Source of the DNA: Phlebotomus papatasi
Lineage: Eukaryota > Arthropoda > Insecta > Diptera > Psychodidae
Assembly (NCBI RefSeq): GCF_024763615.1
Contig: NC_077224.1
Location: 77,882,712-77,946,711 of the forward strand
Direction: 5' to 3'
DNA length: 64,000 bases
A program made the translations under genes and the position numbers. This document shows, in pieces, positions 44,124 through 56,042 of this stretch; the first letter of the stretch is position 1, and each line of letters opens with the position of its first letter. The notes beneath the pieces were generated by a model. It ran no database searches and had not been told where the DNA came from. It saw nothing but the letters and a program-made list of their open reading frames with translations.

Positions 44124-45191
44124 GGGGAAGTGCTTATAATTTTGGACAGTCTGCATATAAGCATCGATATCCTAAGTTTGAAGTGCCATATTTTCAATAC
44201 TAATTGACTTTTCTTGTTACTCTCTTTTCAGAAGGATTGTTTAGAAACTTGGCAAGCTATTTATCATCTCATTTTTACTAAAATTAGTTTTAATACGTTT
44301 AAAAATGAATTGATATGTAGAGGTGAATTTTACTCTTATTTTGGACAACTTGGTTATTAATTTTTACAACTTGTCTGTAAATTTGGACAGATAATCCGCC
44401 TCAATAGGATGCCCATTGTTCTTCATTTTATGAACCAATCTTATCAAGTCCTCTTCCTGGTCATGTAAGGGAAACGTGGAATGTCACAAGAAGCCCAGAA
44501 ACTTTCCATATCATTCATTAAAGTGAGTTGACTTCGATACTCCAAGAACGTGCGGATTCGCGCATTTCCTGGCGTTTCCGGGAGCCTTTCAAGGCATTTC
44601 TCGCTACATCTCTTTCGTAGAGATGATGCTCCTTTGTTTCTCCAGGCATTTGTCCAACCTAGTCATCACAAAAGCTAAAACTTCACGAAATTTCGTGAGA
44701 AAAACACCTGTCCAAAATAAGAATCATCACCTCACTGGTGAATGTCTTAAAAAAATTCCCATTTTTCACACGAAAAATATAATTCACAAGGCAAATCTCA
44801 CTTCAGGTCAAATGTACAAATCATCAGTAACGTGAATCAACACAATATTCAATGAATATTCAATAATATCACTCAAAAACAGCGAACAAACTTTGTTAGT
44901 ACTTCACCAAAACTAAATAAGACTGAAGTAAGCCACGAAGTTCTGTCATATTTCTCGTAAGCAATTGCTCACACTGAATTTTCAACAAAGCAATTTCAAC
45001 TCAAATCATATTCAAATTTTAACGTATTTAGGGTTAAAATATTCCAAAAAGAACAAATATTTAGATAGAATTCATTATTCATCAAATATTGGAATAAAAA
45101 TCCATCATTTTAATCAATTTATTTTTAGTGTCCAATGTTATCCTCAAAGTGTCCAAAATAAGAAACTGGACAAAATTAGAAGCATTTCCCC
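44124..45191 (-). mobile_element. Transposon family A, copy 3, intact, 1068 bp
   Basis: TIRs ggggaagtgctcataattttggac and mirror, TA at 44122-44123 and 45192-45193. Uninterrupted. Inverted relative to copies 1, 2 and 5. Confidence 0.88.
44518..44649 (-). CDS. Family A short ORF, psq-like, copy 3
   Basis: 43 codons on the minus strand, starting MPGETKEHHLYERDVARN. Intact, as in the other copies. Confidence 0.4.
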   Translation of the reverse strand: MPGETKEHHLYERDVARNALKGSRKRQEMRESARSWSIEVNSL

Positions 45192-45226
45192 TACCCGTTT
45201 TTATTTTTCACTGGAATAGCACCATA

Positions 45227-45456
45227 GGGTAAGATAGGGTAATTTGGAATCATGTTTAATTTGGAACTTTGAGATTTCTTAACAGTTTTAGATGACAAAA
45301 AGGAAAAAACAATGAAGAAGTATTCTCGAATGTAAAATCTTGCACTTCTTCGTGGTTTTCTTTTTCTTTTTCGTGTTTTTTTTTTGATCATCTGAAATAG
45401 TGACAAAATCTCAAAATTCCAAAATATACATGATTCCGAATTACCCCATCTTATCC
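45227..45456. mobile_element. MITE, 230 bp, ends gggtaagatagggtaatttggaatcatg
   Basis: Mirror end catgattccgaattaccccatcttatcc, TA on both sides (45225-45226, 45457-45458). The interior is A/T-rich with a Lys/Arg-like low-complexity frame. Confidence 0.75.
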
Positions 45457-45458
45457 TA

Positions 45459-46333
45459 CACAGTAAAAAAATGTGTAAAATTTTACTACTATAATAGTGC
45501 AAAATCGACGATTTTAATTGTTTAAATTAAAAATGTTTAAAAAATACACAACATTTTGGTAATTTTTTGTCACGTGATTGAAAATTACCACTATTATAGT
45601 TCCAAATTTTCAACAATATTGTTTAATTCGAAAATGTTGAAAATTTGACACCATTATAGTGGTATTTTTTGACATTTTACTACTATAATAGTGTAAAAAA
45701 AAATTTCAACAATGTTTTTTGTGCAGTAAAAGTGTTGAAAAATTCTAAAAATTACCACTATTATAGTGTGAAAAAATACACAACTTTATGGTATTTTTTA
45801 TCACATGATCAAAAATTAACACTATTATAGTATAATTTTTCACACTATTATAGTGTGAAGCCGTGCGTATTTCAACCAAAGTTGTTGAATATTTAAACAA
45901 AAGTTGTTGAATTTTTAAACAAAAGTTATGTAAAAATTGTTGAATTTCCATTTAAGACTTATACTTCAGTCGAGATGCATTTCGATGGGCAAAGGTCATA
46001 TAGAACATCAAATATTTATAAGTATAATAAATACTATCGTAAAGATTCGAGCATCAGATGTAAGCATCTCACATTAGGGGGATCCTGAGACAGCAAAAAA
46101 CATTCCATATGTCTAAAAAAGCAAAAATTTAACATATATGTAGAATTCAACAATTTTTGAGTTTACACACAAAAATTCAACAATTTTTAAATTCACCAAC
46201 TCCAAATTCAACAACTTGAAATTCAACAACTTTAAATTAAACAATTTTTAATTAAACATTTTTTTCTAAATTTAACACTATAATAGTGGTGTGAAAGATT
46301 ACACACTATAATAGTGGTAATTTTTTTTACTGT
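45459..46333. mobile_element. TIR element packed with CACTATTATAGTG palindromes
   Basis: Ends cacagtaaaaaaa and tttttttactgtg. Inside are about nine copies of (c)actattatagt(g) or its equivalent, near 45489, 45588, 45650, 45680, 45766, 45830, 45848, 46280 and 46310, and many ttcaacaa/ttgttgaa motifs. No protein. Confidence 0.65.
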
Positions 46334-46339
46334 GTATTC

Positions 46340-47777
46340 TTCAATTTTACACAGGTTGAACATTCTCGAGGATTATTCTTGATCTATTTGGGTTCTTAAT
46401 CTTTTTTTTTCATAAAATTTAGATTTAAAATGGGAAACAAATCATATTCTAAAATGGAAAATTCACAATTTTTGCAAAATTAATCTATAGATATTAATTT
46501 TTCAAAAATTTTTGGGTTTTCTCACCTTCCTCATTTGAGGATATCAAAAAATTTAATGAAAAATGCCACAAAGAATGCAAGTTAATATCAATAAAAATTA
46601 AGAAATATGAAACATAACAAATGACAATAATTATCACATCATTGAGTTTCATAATTATTCATTTTTTTTATAGATCTTAGTTTTTTCTTACTCTTATCAA
46701 GTGAAATTTTCCAATAAAAATATTAATGCAAAATATTTTATCGCAAATTTTCATTCGTGAAAAATAATATTTTCTCTCTATAAATATTTGAACGTCAAAA
46801 ATATTGTCTGAGTTCTTATCATCACAATTTCATTTCTATATGTTTCGTCCAATGAAGCAACACGTGGTTTTGAACATACCTACATCAACACGATGTTGAG
46901 CTTGGTATACACATGAACAGAACCACATTTTATGAAAAAGAAATAAGCTTGATCTAGGCGATCTAAGGTTATAAATTACTTTTGCAGCGATAAATTTTCC
47001 ACTGTGCAGCATGCTCTTAGCTTTAAAGTCAATAAATTGAGCACGAACAAAAAATTGGAAAACTCAAAGAAAAATGGAATTCTTCAAGTAATATACTTCA
47101 TTTGCTGATTTTTACACGATGACAAAATTGCGCGAGAAAGCGATAATGAAATCAACAAATAATATTTTGATAAGGTTTGTATTTTTTCTCTCTTCTCCTC
47201 TTATTCCCCCATTTCCTATTACATTTTCATTTTTCATTATTTTCCTATTCTTTTTTTTTTTGCACCCTCAAGCACACGCGCTGTGTCTTTCTCCATTGAA
47301 AAGCACTTCGTTTTGACGGTCTGAGCAACAAAACACCCATTTAACACTTTTTCCACTCTATGCAATTAAATCTACATTTCCAATCTCATATTTCTCATCA
47401 GTACGTACTTATACACACGCTGGATGGACATTTTTTTTTTTAAATTTCTCATTGAACATGAGAGACAGTTAATTTTATGAAATTAAAAAATAATTTATAT
47501 GATATAAAATTGAAAGAGATTTATAAATGGTGGAAGACAGGAAAAAAAATTATACCACGTATCTCAACATTTCTTGCATTTTCACATTAAAATTCATTTT
47601 TTTTTTGTAATTAATGCATGGAATTTCCTCCCTAACTATATAATATTCTCTTTTAATTTTTTTTGCTACTCATTCATCCAATTCACCCAAAAGAAAAACC
47701 AACTATACCACAGAGAGATACAAACACAGTGAGAATATCTTCATTGCTGTTGGGCGGTTATGAGAACACAAACTTAC
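46340..47777. other. Akap1 first intron, no other gene seen
   Basis: AT-rich. Frames here are pyrimidine-rich low complexity. Confidence 0.4.
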
Positions 47778-48260
47778 AGCCCCAGCTGCCATGATGATGA
47801 TTTTGCTGTTCAATATTTGACCACGTGTACAGAAATTTCGTGAGTTGATTCCAATTTGAGGCAGAAAATCCAACTAAAATGCCACAAATTCTTACACAAT
47901 TTATCAACCACAATCAGTACTTTCAATATATATCACTAAACAATTAAATTTTACCCAAATTACTGCTGTCTTTTAGGTAATTTTTATTGGATGGAAATGT
48001 ACTTCTACACACTCCTTTCACTTTGAGAAATCTTATGGTGATTCACACGACAGATTTCCACGTCAAAAGACACTTTAAACAGAAAACGTGGTAATTTTAT
48101 GCAAAAAATGCAGATTATGAGAATGTTAGGATTTTCACTTAATAGATTTTAATTAAAATTTTCTTATGGTTTTCTTTTTCTTTTTTCTTCCCTCTTCTTC
48201 TCTTGTAAGAAGTATCCACCTTTCGGTGTTGCTCTCACAAAGTCTCTCTGCCAACTCTAC
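47778..48260 (-). other. Akap1: Probable 5' UTR exon and promoter region of Akap1
   Basis: A donor GCT|GTAAGT lies at 47778/47777. Joined to the acceptor before 40354 it gives a short 5' leader. The sequence up to about 48.3 kb is richer in C, T and G than its surroundings and contains CT-rich tracts. The exon 3' end rests on one strong donor; the transcription start is a guess and no TATA box is assigned. Confidence 0.4.
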
Positions 48261-48428
48261 CGGCTCCGACCGGCTCAATGAATTACCACCAACTAGTGTG
48301 ACTTCACACACCGATTTTCTTCTTTAGAGCGGCCCGAGCGGCCCCACAAATCAAAAGGGGCAAGCAATTTCGCACAAAATTCCCCTTTTATGAGAATTAA
48401 TTTTAATAAACTGTTATCTCTATTTGTA

Positions 48429-48817
48429 GGGTAAGTGTGCCAAATTTCGGCATAGTTGCATGCAAGCGTCAAAATCTCAAGTTTGAAATGTAATATTTTA
48501 AATACAAATTGGAACCTTGTAAAGAGTTTACCGTTTTTATTTACTCTAAAATCATTCTTTATACATTTTAAAATGAATAAAAACATAGACATAGCTTTGG
48601 TACCCTATTTCGGCCACCTTCATTCTCATAGTTCCTTGCCCTTCGGGAAATCTTCCAATGTCTTTTTCACGTCATCTCATTTGTCGAAGCTACATTTTTT
48701 GTTATTCTTTTGCATTGTATAATCTCTAGAGTATGTAAAATCTAAAAGTTCATGGAAATTCGAGGAACAAAAAAGGTGGCCGAAATTGCAAGATGGCCGG
48801 AATTTGGCACACTTCCC
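48429..48817 (+). mobile_element. MITE family B, copy 4, intact (389 bp)
   Basis: TIRs gggtaagtgtgccaaatttcgg and ccggaatttggcacacttccc, TA at 48427-48428 and 48818-48819. Lies just upstream of the presumed Akap1 first exon. Confidence 0.82.
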
Positions 48818-49195
48818 TACCAGGTTTTAGAGAGTAATCTGAGTTTTTTTTTACCAAGAACAAAAATATCACATGCAAAACATGAAGAACGTTACTCTTC
48901 TAGTATTAGAGAAACGTATGAGAAGCATCGGCTACAGTGGAAACGCTATTATATAACATATTTCTAAAGGATGCTGAACCTAGCCATAAATTAATTTAGA
49001 TCTAAAATTGTTTTGTCTATTTAAATTACATTACGGTAAAGCCTATAGCTTTATTTAGAAACATGAGAAAAAAAAGTATTTTCAATGTAGCCCCACCGCC
49101 CCTAATCCATTTTTGTGTATGTTTTTCTCAATGTGCCAATTATGTACAGGCCATCTTTTTCCAATCTCGCTAAACCGTAGGCCTTAATTACTTAG

Positions 49196-49345
49196 TATAG
49201 AATAGAATAGAATATTTATTTTTAATTACAAAATATTGTTCATCCCTCTTACAATTTTAATAAAGAGAAAAAATTAAAAAAAAAATAACAAAAGATAGAG
49301 TTAAAAAGAAAAAAACAAGAGACAAAAAAAGAGAAAAAAGATTCA
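49196..49345 (-). repeat. (TAGAA)n and A-rich low complexity, possible retroposon tail
   Basis: tatagaatagaatagaatattt at 49196-49218, then an A-rich stretch. It could be the tail of a minus-strand LINE fragment. Confidence 0.35.
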
Positions 49346-49614
49346 TTCAGCCTGGACCCGAAAAAACTGCCGAATCCCATCTGCGGACCTAAGCATGTCA
49401 CTGGGAATTGCGTATATTTATACTGGGAGCAAGAATCCTGACCATCAATGTAAAAATCTAGGAAACATTTTTAATAAAACCTCGATTTGGTCCGATAATT
49501 CGGCTGAGATTTTCGGGAAAGTGCCCATGTTTTGCACGGTCCCAAGCTTTATAATGACTAAATTTTTCCTATGTTTCTCAATAAATGTGACTTCGCAATA
49601 TATTTTAAAAACAG

Positions 49615-49859
49615 GAGTGGAATGATAACTTTTCGATACTATCGAATCGATAATATCGATAGATCTGTATCTGGTAGATTGACTGAATTATATAAATAAT
49701 AATAGACTTTTAAACATTATTGGACCAGTTTTTGTACCATTCTTGAAAGAATATAACTGTTGATAAAGATTTGTAGCATCCATAAAAAGTGCAACTATCA
49801 TTTAAATTTTTCAGAATCGACAGTCAATACTGTCAAAAAGAAAGTTATCATATCACTCC
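49615..49859. mobile_element. Nested MITE, ~245 bp
   Basis: TIRs ggagtggaatgataacttt and ggagtgatatgataacttt, placed where copy 1 of family G is continuous. Contains ttcgatactatcgaatcgataatatcgat. Target duplication unclear. Confidence 0.6.
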
Positions 49860-49961
49860 AGGACACTTTCTCCTAGTTTTAAAAATTTGGGTGCGATAAG
49901 TCAGATTTATTGAAAAACATAGGAAAAATTTTATCATTATAAAGCTTGGGACCATGTAAAG

Positions 49962-50091
49962 CAGAGGTGTGCAAAAAACCGTTGAAACCGAATTAACGTC
50001 AAAATAAGTTTGTTATTAGTAGCGTTTTGACCTTTGATGAACATGTTTCATGTGACGTTAGTTCGGTTTCAACGGTTCTTGCACACCTTTG
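49962..50091. mobile_element. hAT-like MITE, 130 bp, 8 bp target duplication
   Basis: TIRs cagaggtgtgcaa and caaaggtgtgcaa, continuing to ccgttgaaaccga. ATGTAAAG is duplicated at 49954-49961 and 50092-50099. CA(G/A)AGGTGTGCAA ends with 8 bp duplication are classic for hAT. Confidence 0.85.
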
Positions 50092-50234
50092 ATGTAAAGC
50101 ATTGGCACTTTCCCCTACAGGAAAGCTTTATATATCCTGCGTACTTTTGTGACTTTTTCTTCAGTCGTTTTTACCTTAGAGTTCAAGGTTTTTCCACTGA
50201 TTTTTATATATATTAGACTTTTCATATTAAAATC

Positions 50235-50450
50235 ATTTTACTGCTCGAACTCAAAGAGAGGGCAGTTATAATCGGCTTTTTTTTAACTTGTCAGTGTCCT
50301 GGAGCTTAAACGGTAAAAGATATCAAAATCCGACCTTTGGTGACCACAATAAAAAAGAACTATCTCCAGACATTTTTTTCTTTTCCTTTCGTCTATTTTT
50401 TAATAAATTCATATACGATAGGCCCCTTTTTCTCTCTATTATTGAATTTA
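50235..50450 (+). repeat. Interspersed repeat family K, copy 4
   Basis: actgctcgaactcaaagagag, gtcctggagcttaaacggtaaaagatatc and cctttggtgacc blocks match 17330-18010 in inverted orientation. Confidence 0.55.
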
Positions 50451-51100
50451 AGATTATCTGGGTGCGATTGTCATGTCAAACCCCATTATTCATTCCTTCA
50501 TTCTTATCCCAATTGTAGTCACGGATATATGCCGAAAAAATACACAGGTTGATCTTCGAGAAAACTCAGCTCGAAAAATTTGGCGGTAAAAGATCATGTT
50601 TTTCTTATACGAAGATGAGCACTCTGACCTTCCCATTACAAGTCCAAGCTTCAGGCATTTTACGATTTTGACACATTGCATACTGTTCTTATTCCTTTTT
50701 TTATGTTTTGACTATCTGACTCAATCAGATTCAATTAAGTTATTTTGCCCATTTTTATTCTTATTCCATCTGTTTCTCTTTTTCCCCATGTTATCTCTCC
50801 CTAACATTTCTGTCTCCATCACAAGTCCTTTTTTGCTCCTTTTTCGTTTATTCATATTTGCTTCTTGATATTTTTGCGTGTCATTTTGTATCTTTAATAA
50901 ATGGTAAAAAATTGTTTTCCAATTAGACAATCTTCGAAAGTTTAATTTACAAATCGGTCTTTGAAGGCTGTTTCGTATTCCGATAAAAATCCCTAATCTT
51001 AAAAGTGTCTTATTTTTTTACTAATTCCATCTAAAACGTATCGAGCTTCTTTAAATTTTCTTTAGTTTTAAAGTTGATCGCGTGGACCTTAAAATGCTGG
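50451..51100. other. Intergenic, no gene recognised
   Basis: Pyrimidine-rich low-complexity frames only. Confidence 0.35.
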
Positions 51101-51111
51101 AAATTTTTATG

Positions 51112-51312
51112 TTATTTCCCATGAGAATGAGCGAGATGACTAGATCTAGATCTCATTCACTCTCACTGAAATGTCAAAAGCATGTTTACAAAACAAAAGT
51201 TATTGTGCGTTGGGCATTACGCCCAGCGCACAATAACTTTTGTAAACATGTTTTTGATATTTCAGTAAGAGTGAGTGAGACATAAATTTAATCATCTCGC
51301 TCACTCTTACAT
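51112..51312. mobile_element. Palindromic element family E, copy 2 (two palindromes head to head)
   Basis: Contains ttattgtgcgttgggcattacgcccagcgcacaataa at the centre and tgagcgagatgactagatctagatct at the sides, so two copies meet at their ends. Related to 21497-21650 and 59712-59977. Confidence 0.6.
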
Positions 51313-51319
51313 GAAATTT

Positions 51320-52770
51320 ATAAACTATAAATTATATTATTATATACTTATAAAATAATATTTATTTTTTGTAAAATGTAATATCAATAATCCGAAAGAT
51401 GATTTCTAAGGGGGTCAACTAAAAACCCCAAGTCGTTGTCTCTAACCGTTTAGCCTCTAGTTATAGTGGCGGCTAGATGAACAAACAGCGGCGTGACATA
51501 AGAAAATCTTAAGAATCAAAAACAAAGCTTTATATTATTAATAATATTACTTTTCATCTGTTGTTTTCGTGAACCCGGAATTTTTCAATGAATACCCCTA
51601 GTAAAATACAGACAACAGTATGTTGTGAAACCAACTCACACAACTCTCTCATCTTTCGGCCACAATTCCAACAAATACACGGGAAAATTGTACAGTGTGA
51701 ATACTCTCTCATGGTCTCAACTTATAAGCTCATATGGATAGATTGGTTCCTGTGCTTATAGGATTTTAAAAGAATTTTTCTAACAAATATATTAACATAG
51801 TGTTAAACTATGTTTATTTGACAGATAAAAAAAGGTGGCAGTTGGTTACCACTAACTTTTTACACAATTTCTCACTCATATTTCCTAGAAGTGTTGTGAT
51901 TCTTCATTTGTTCTTCTTCATACAATCTTCTCTCTTTCACTTCGTTCTTAATACATTTAATTTTCTCAATACATTTACACCAAACTATCTCCTTCACTTC
52001 ACATTACATTTATTTCTTTTCTTATGTTTTTTTTTTCTTTTAAACTGGCCTTTCGGGGAGTTTCAAGTAACAAGAGAAATTTTCCTATACACCAAGTGCA
52101 AATTCTTCATTTTGACGAAACATTCTCATACATTTCTGGGCCTTTTATTGGACGTCTCTCTCACACATCATTTGACTGTTCTTCAACGCAAATAAGACAA
52201 TTTTCTGGACAATTCGCATGATCTTCATCCGGGAGATAGTCTCTTTTAACCTCACAAAAGTTCACAAGTGGAAGAGTTTGTTTTTTTTTTTTTTTGTTGG
52301 CGGTAAAATATAAAACTTCTTTTCCAGTATATCTTTTCTTCTCATTCCTGAGACATTTTCGACTACCTGAGGGATTTTATTGTTTCTCAACTGCACTTTG
52401 TTGACTTCGTCAGACATTTATGCAATACAAATGTGTACCGAAGGAATTGCATAGGAATGACAAATTTCTAGATAATAATTAGAGATGTCTATCTCTTTTA
52501 TGTTGGTAATGAATTAAGTGATAGAGAACTCACCCTATGATGTTTTTGGTATTGAAGATATAGAAACCAATCTCATAAAAAAGTTTAGTCAATTTGATGG
52601 ATATTTTGATCAATTTTTAATAATATTTTTTAATAAATATTATTCGTCGTGTAATCGATTCTGAAGAGAACGAAAAGTGTTTTGTTTTTATTAAAAAAAT
52701 TAGATAGGGTAGGGGGAGGCTTTGAACTTTCGCACACTAAAATGATGTTCAAGTTCAGTGATTTTTTCTG
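51320..52770. other. Intergenic, pyrimidine-rich, no gene recognised
   Basis: The Phe/Leu-rich frame around 51800-52195 is a by-product of T-rich sequence and shows no family motif. Confidence 0.35.
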
Positions 52771-52774
52771 ACTA

Positions 52775-53936
52775 GGGGAAACTGGGGCACCACCAAACAG
52801 GGGTACCACCAAACACTGCGATTTTTTAAATAAGTATAAGATTTCAGAGAATGAGACTTACATGAAATCATAGATACTATAGGGATGCTTGTCCAGAGAA
52901 AGAATGATCCACATAATTCAAGTAGTTTAGAAATAAGAATCTTTTTTCGCAAAATTGTGAGATTTTGATAATTTTAGTCATTTATATATCTACCTGGAAA
53001 GTAAAACTGAAATAAGTTACATCAAATTTCACTATACCAGTACTTTCCTACATGTTTTGGGATAATATTTATGTATTTACTGAAGAAATTAATGTTCACA
53101 TTATTTTAAAAGAATATAAAATCCATCACAAAACAGAGTTTGGGGCACCAACAAACAGGCAAATTTCTCACAATTTCAGATGTCGCGAGCGTAGCTTGAA
53201 TGGCAAAATTTTTCCTCTTATCTTTCTTACTCTTCATCTCCCTCTTTGTTCGATTTCTGAAATTTATACACATTCATGGGATTTTCATTCAAGACTCAGA
53301 AGAAATATAGTTTCAAGAACCCAATTTTGCATTAAGTGATTCTTAATGATTCTTAAATGATTTTAATCAAGGATTGACGAATGATTTCTCGATTTTATTA
53401 CAAATAATCAGAAGAGCGCGCAAAATTTCAACTTTAGGTCTAGTGTTTGCCACGATTTTAGTGGCGCTGCTTTCCAGTCAGAAGTCGAATGATGTCAAAA
53501 TGATGAAAAATCTATTGACAAATATGTTCGGTGTGCAGTGCTTTAGTTTTTTTGCTATTTTGGTCACTAATTCTAAATTTTGCAGTGCTTTTTTGAGAAT
53601 TATTTACATTTTCAATACCTTCTTTATAATTAAGAGTTGTGGTGAATGCCCAAAATAACTTCAATGGGTGAGAAAAAGAGGTGTTTTTTGGTGCCCCAGA
53701 AAGTGTTTATTGGTACCCCGGGTGGTTGGAAAAAAGCGAAAAATGCATGGTGATACAATTTTCCTTTTTACGGAAAATTGAAGTGCTTCACATAATCCTT
53801 GTATACATTAATATGCAGCCTATACCTAAGACTATAACATGGGGTAAGCAACATTTTTCTAAAATTCACAGTTTTCTTAGGAAATTCAGTCAAAATCGCA
53901 TCTTTCAAAAGTGTTTGGTGGTACCCCAGTTTCCCC
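52775..53936. mobile_element. Family D element, long copy, 1162 bp
   Basis: TIRs ggggaaactggggcaccaccaaacaggggtaccaccaaacac and mirror ending gtttggtggtaccccagtttcccc, TA at 52773-52774 and 53937-53938. Short copies elsewhere look like deletion derivatives. Frames in the interior are unrecognised. Confidence 0.78.
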
Positions 53937-53939
53937 TAC

Positions 53940-55336
53940 CATGCAAACCGTATGGATTCTCTAACTATGCCAAAAAAATGTCTTACTTATAAGGTTCATA
54001 ATCCCACCAAACAAAATCCCAGGAAATCCTTAGATTTTCCTCCAGAGGAAAATGAAAATTTAATGGCGATTTGTCCGATAGATGAATCAAGTTTCTATTA
54101 TCGCACACGATTCACGCCATCATTGAACACCCCATTTTCACCGTAAATTTTGCACCGGACACTAAAAGTTGCACATCATTGTTTAAAGGGAACTCTAATC
54201 TACTTGATTAAACCATTTTTATAAGGAATAAAACATTTTAATATCACTTTTTTGGAACTTTTCTGAGAGATGTTTTATTGACATTAAAAACCATTTTTTT
54301 GCTTGATTCTACGAGAATTTCACTCCGGAAACGGTTAAATCTGATGAATACTTTCTTGAAAAGTCCAAATATCACCAAACTTACACGAATCAATAAGTTT
54401 TTAAAGCTAAAAATTGACTAAAACTCTGCAAGCGAGAAGACCGCATAAGATTCCACCATTCCTCTACGGAGCCGGATATGCACAAAAACGTTTGAATGCG
54501 CATCGCATTGAAGATTTCTCTGTTCCTGCAGCTGCAGGAATCGGGATTTAGTACAGATATTGAGCTTCAGCAGGTGAACAAGCTAAAATTTTCACAAAAC
54601 ATCTTCTTACGGACAATTTCTTTTCTTTGTCATGCAAAACAACACAATAGTGAGGTTATGTCAAATATTGTCAAAAACCAGTTGTAAACTGTATGGGCTT
54701 ATTGCAGATGTGATTCTTTCATTGCACATTCAGTTTGTGCAAGCTTGAAAAATATTTTTATATCAAAGAAATGCAAAATTGCTTAATAATTACTCAAATG
54801 CAGCCTATTTGAGTCAAATTACTTCTTGTTTATCAACTTTACGATTTTTAAGTTTTCCTTTTTAGTGGTGGATCAAATCAGTAGATTACAATAGATGTGA
54901 ATATGAAGGATCGCATCTAAAATGAAGTTTCTTGAAAAATGTGAGAGAAGCCATGTCTTCTATGTGCGATCGATGAATCTGAGTCAAGTTTGTGAATTTT
55001 GTTCCACCCACAAAAAGTGCCTGTTCAGCCTAAAAGATTTTTACATAAATCTGATTCCTAATAACCCTTCTACCCTCTGTGATAGTAATTTTTCAGAAAA
55101 GTGTAATTAATTCTGCACAATCGTATGAAATATTGCACAGCAAAATTACAGTTTTGGACCTGTTTTTATTTTTTGTTTCCTAAAACTAGGAAAAAAGGAT
55201 TAGACTCTCAATTTTTTCAGGAAATATGGGATTTAAGGTTAGCTATTACAATATATAGCCATATGTGAGATTCATAAAGGAATATAGGAGAAATATGAAG
55301 TGTCCGAAGGTAGCGTATGTGCGAACGATCAAAGCC
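53940..55336. other. Intergenic, no gene recognised
   Basis: Small frames without motif or splice support. A ctgcagctgcag palindrome at 54524-54539. Confidence 0.35.
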
Positions 55337-56042
55337 TCCCCCTATGTGTATCAAATTCCGGCCAGCTTGCAATTCCGGCCACATTTTTTTTTTCTCAAAT
55401 GTCCATGAATTTTTAGTTTTTGCCAGGGGGGTGACATTAGCTCTGAAAAATGCAACCGGTTTTAGTGTAATTTTTTTCCTGTTTTCGTACACATTTCGCG
55501 AGATATCTCCAATACTACGTAGGTTGTCAATTTAGGGTTTTCGGTTGCCTCTTCGTTATTAAATTGGCTTTTATTTTGTATTAGTATTTTTTACTAGTTC
55601 ATTCTACAATGACAGAAAATAGCTAATAAACTCAAAAAAATTTTCGGCTCGCTAGAAACATATGGGAAACATAGGAAATGTCATGTCCCTGGTTTTTGCA
55701 TATTGTAGAGATTATACTATGCAATAAAATAATAAAAAATGTATCTTCGATAACCGAGAAGATGTTAAAAATGCTTTGGAAGGATTCCGGAAGAGCAAGG
55801 AACTATGAGAATAAAGGTGGCCGAAATAGGGTACCAAAGCTATGTCTACATTTTTATTCATTTTAAAATGGATTTAAAATGATTTTGGAGAAAATGAAGA
55901 CGACAAACTGTCTACAAGGTTTCAAGTAACACTCCTTAAGAAAAATTAACAAAAAAAATAACTAATATGAAAAATATTACATTTTGAACTTGTGACTTTG
56001 GCGCTTGCATTCCAATATGCCGAAATTTGGCACACTTGCCCT
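55337..56042 (-). mobile_element. MITE family B, copy 5, with a nested insertion
   Basis: caaattccggccagcttgcaattccggccac at the left, cgaaatttggcacacttgccct at the right. Interrupted at 55424-55691. Confidence 0.72.
55424..55691. mobile_element. hAT-like element, 268 bp, 8 bp target duplication
   Basis: Ends caggggggtgacatt and aatgtcatgtccctg, flanked by GTTTTTGC at 55416-55423 and 55692-55699. The other family B copies show the uninterrupted agtttttgcat.. site. Confidence 0.78.

Larger units (their letters stand above)
49514..50115. mobile_element. Fold-back MITE family G, copy 2, with two nested insertions
   Basis: Ends ggaaagtgcccatg and ggcactttcccc. The interior matches 14181-14397 but is interrupted at 49615-49859 and 49962-50091. 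Confidence 0.75.

Noticed and set aside
46900..47320. 47119-47316 ORF as an Akap1 5' coding exon
   Set aside because: Wrong strand and low complexity. The Akap1 frame is closed just upstream of its ATG.
51800..52195. 131-codon Phe/Leu-rich ORF
   Set aside because: Low-complexity pyrimidine-rich DNA; no splice, motif or homologous copy supports it.
53374..53658. 94-codon ORF inside the long family D element as a transposase
   Set aside because: No catalytic or DNA-binding pattern recognised. Kept only as part of the element.
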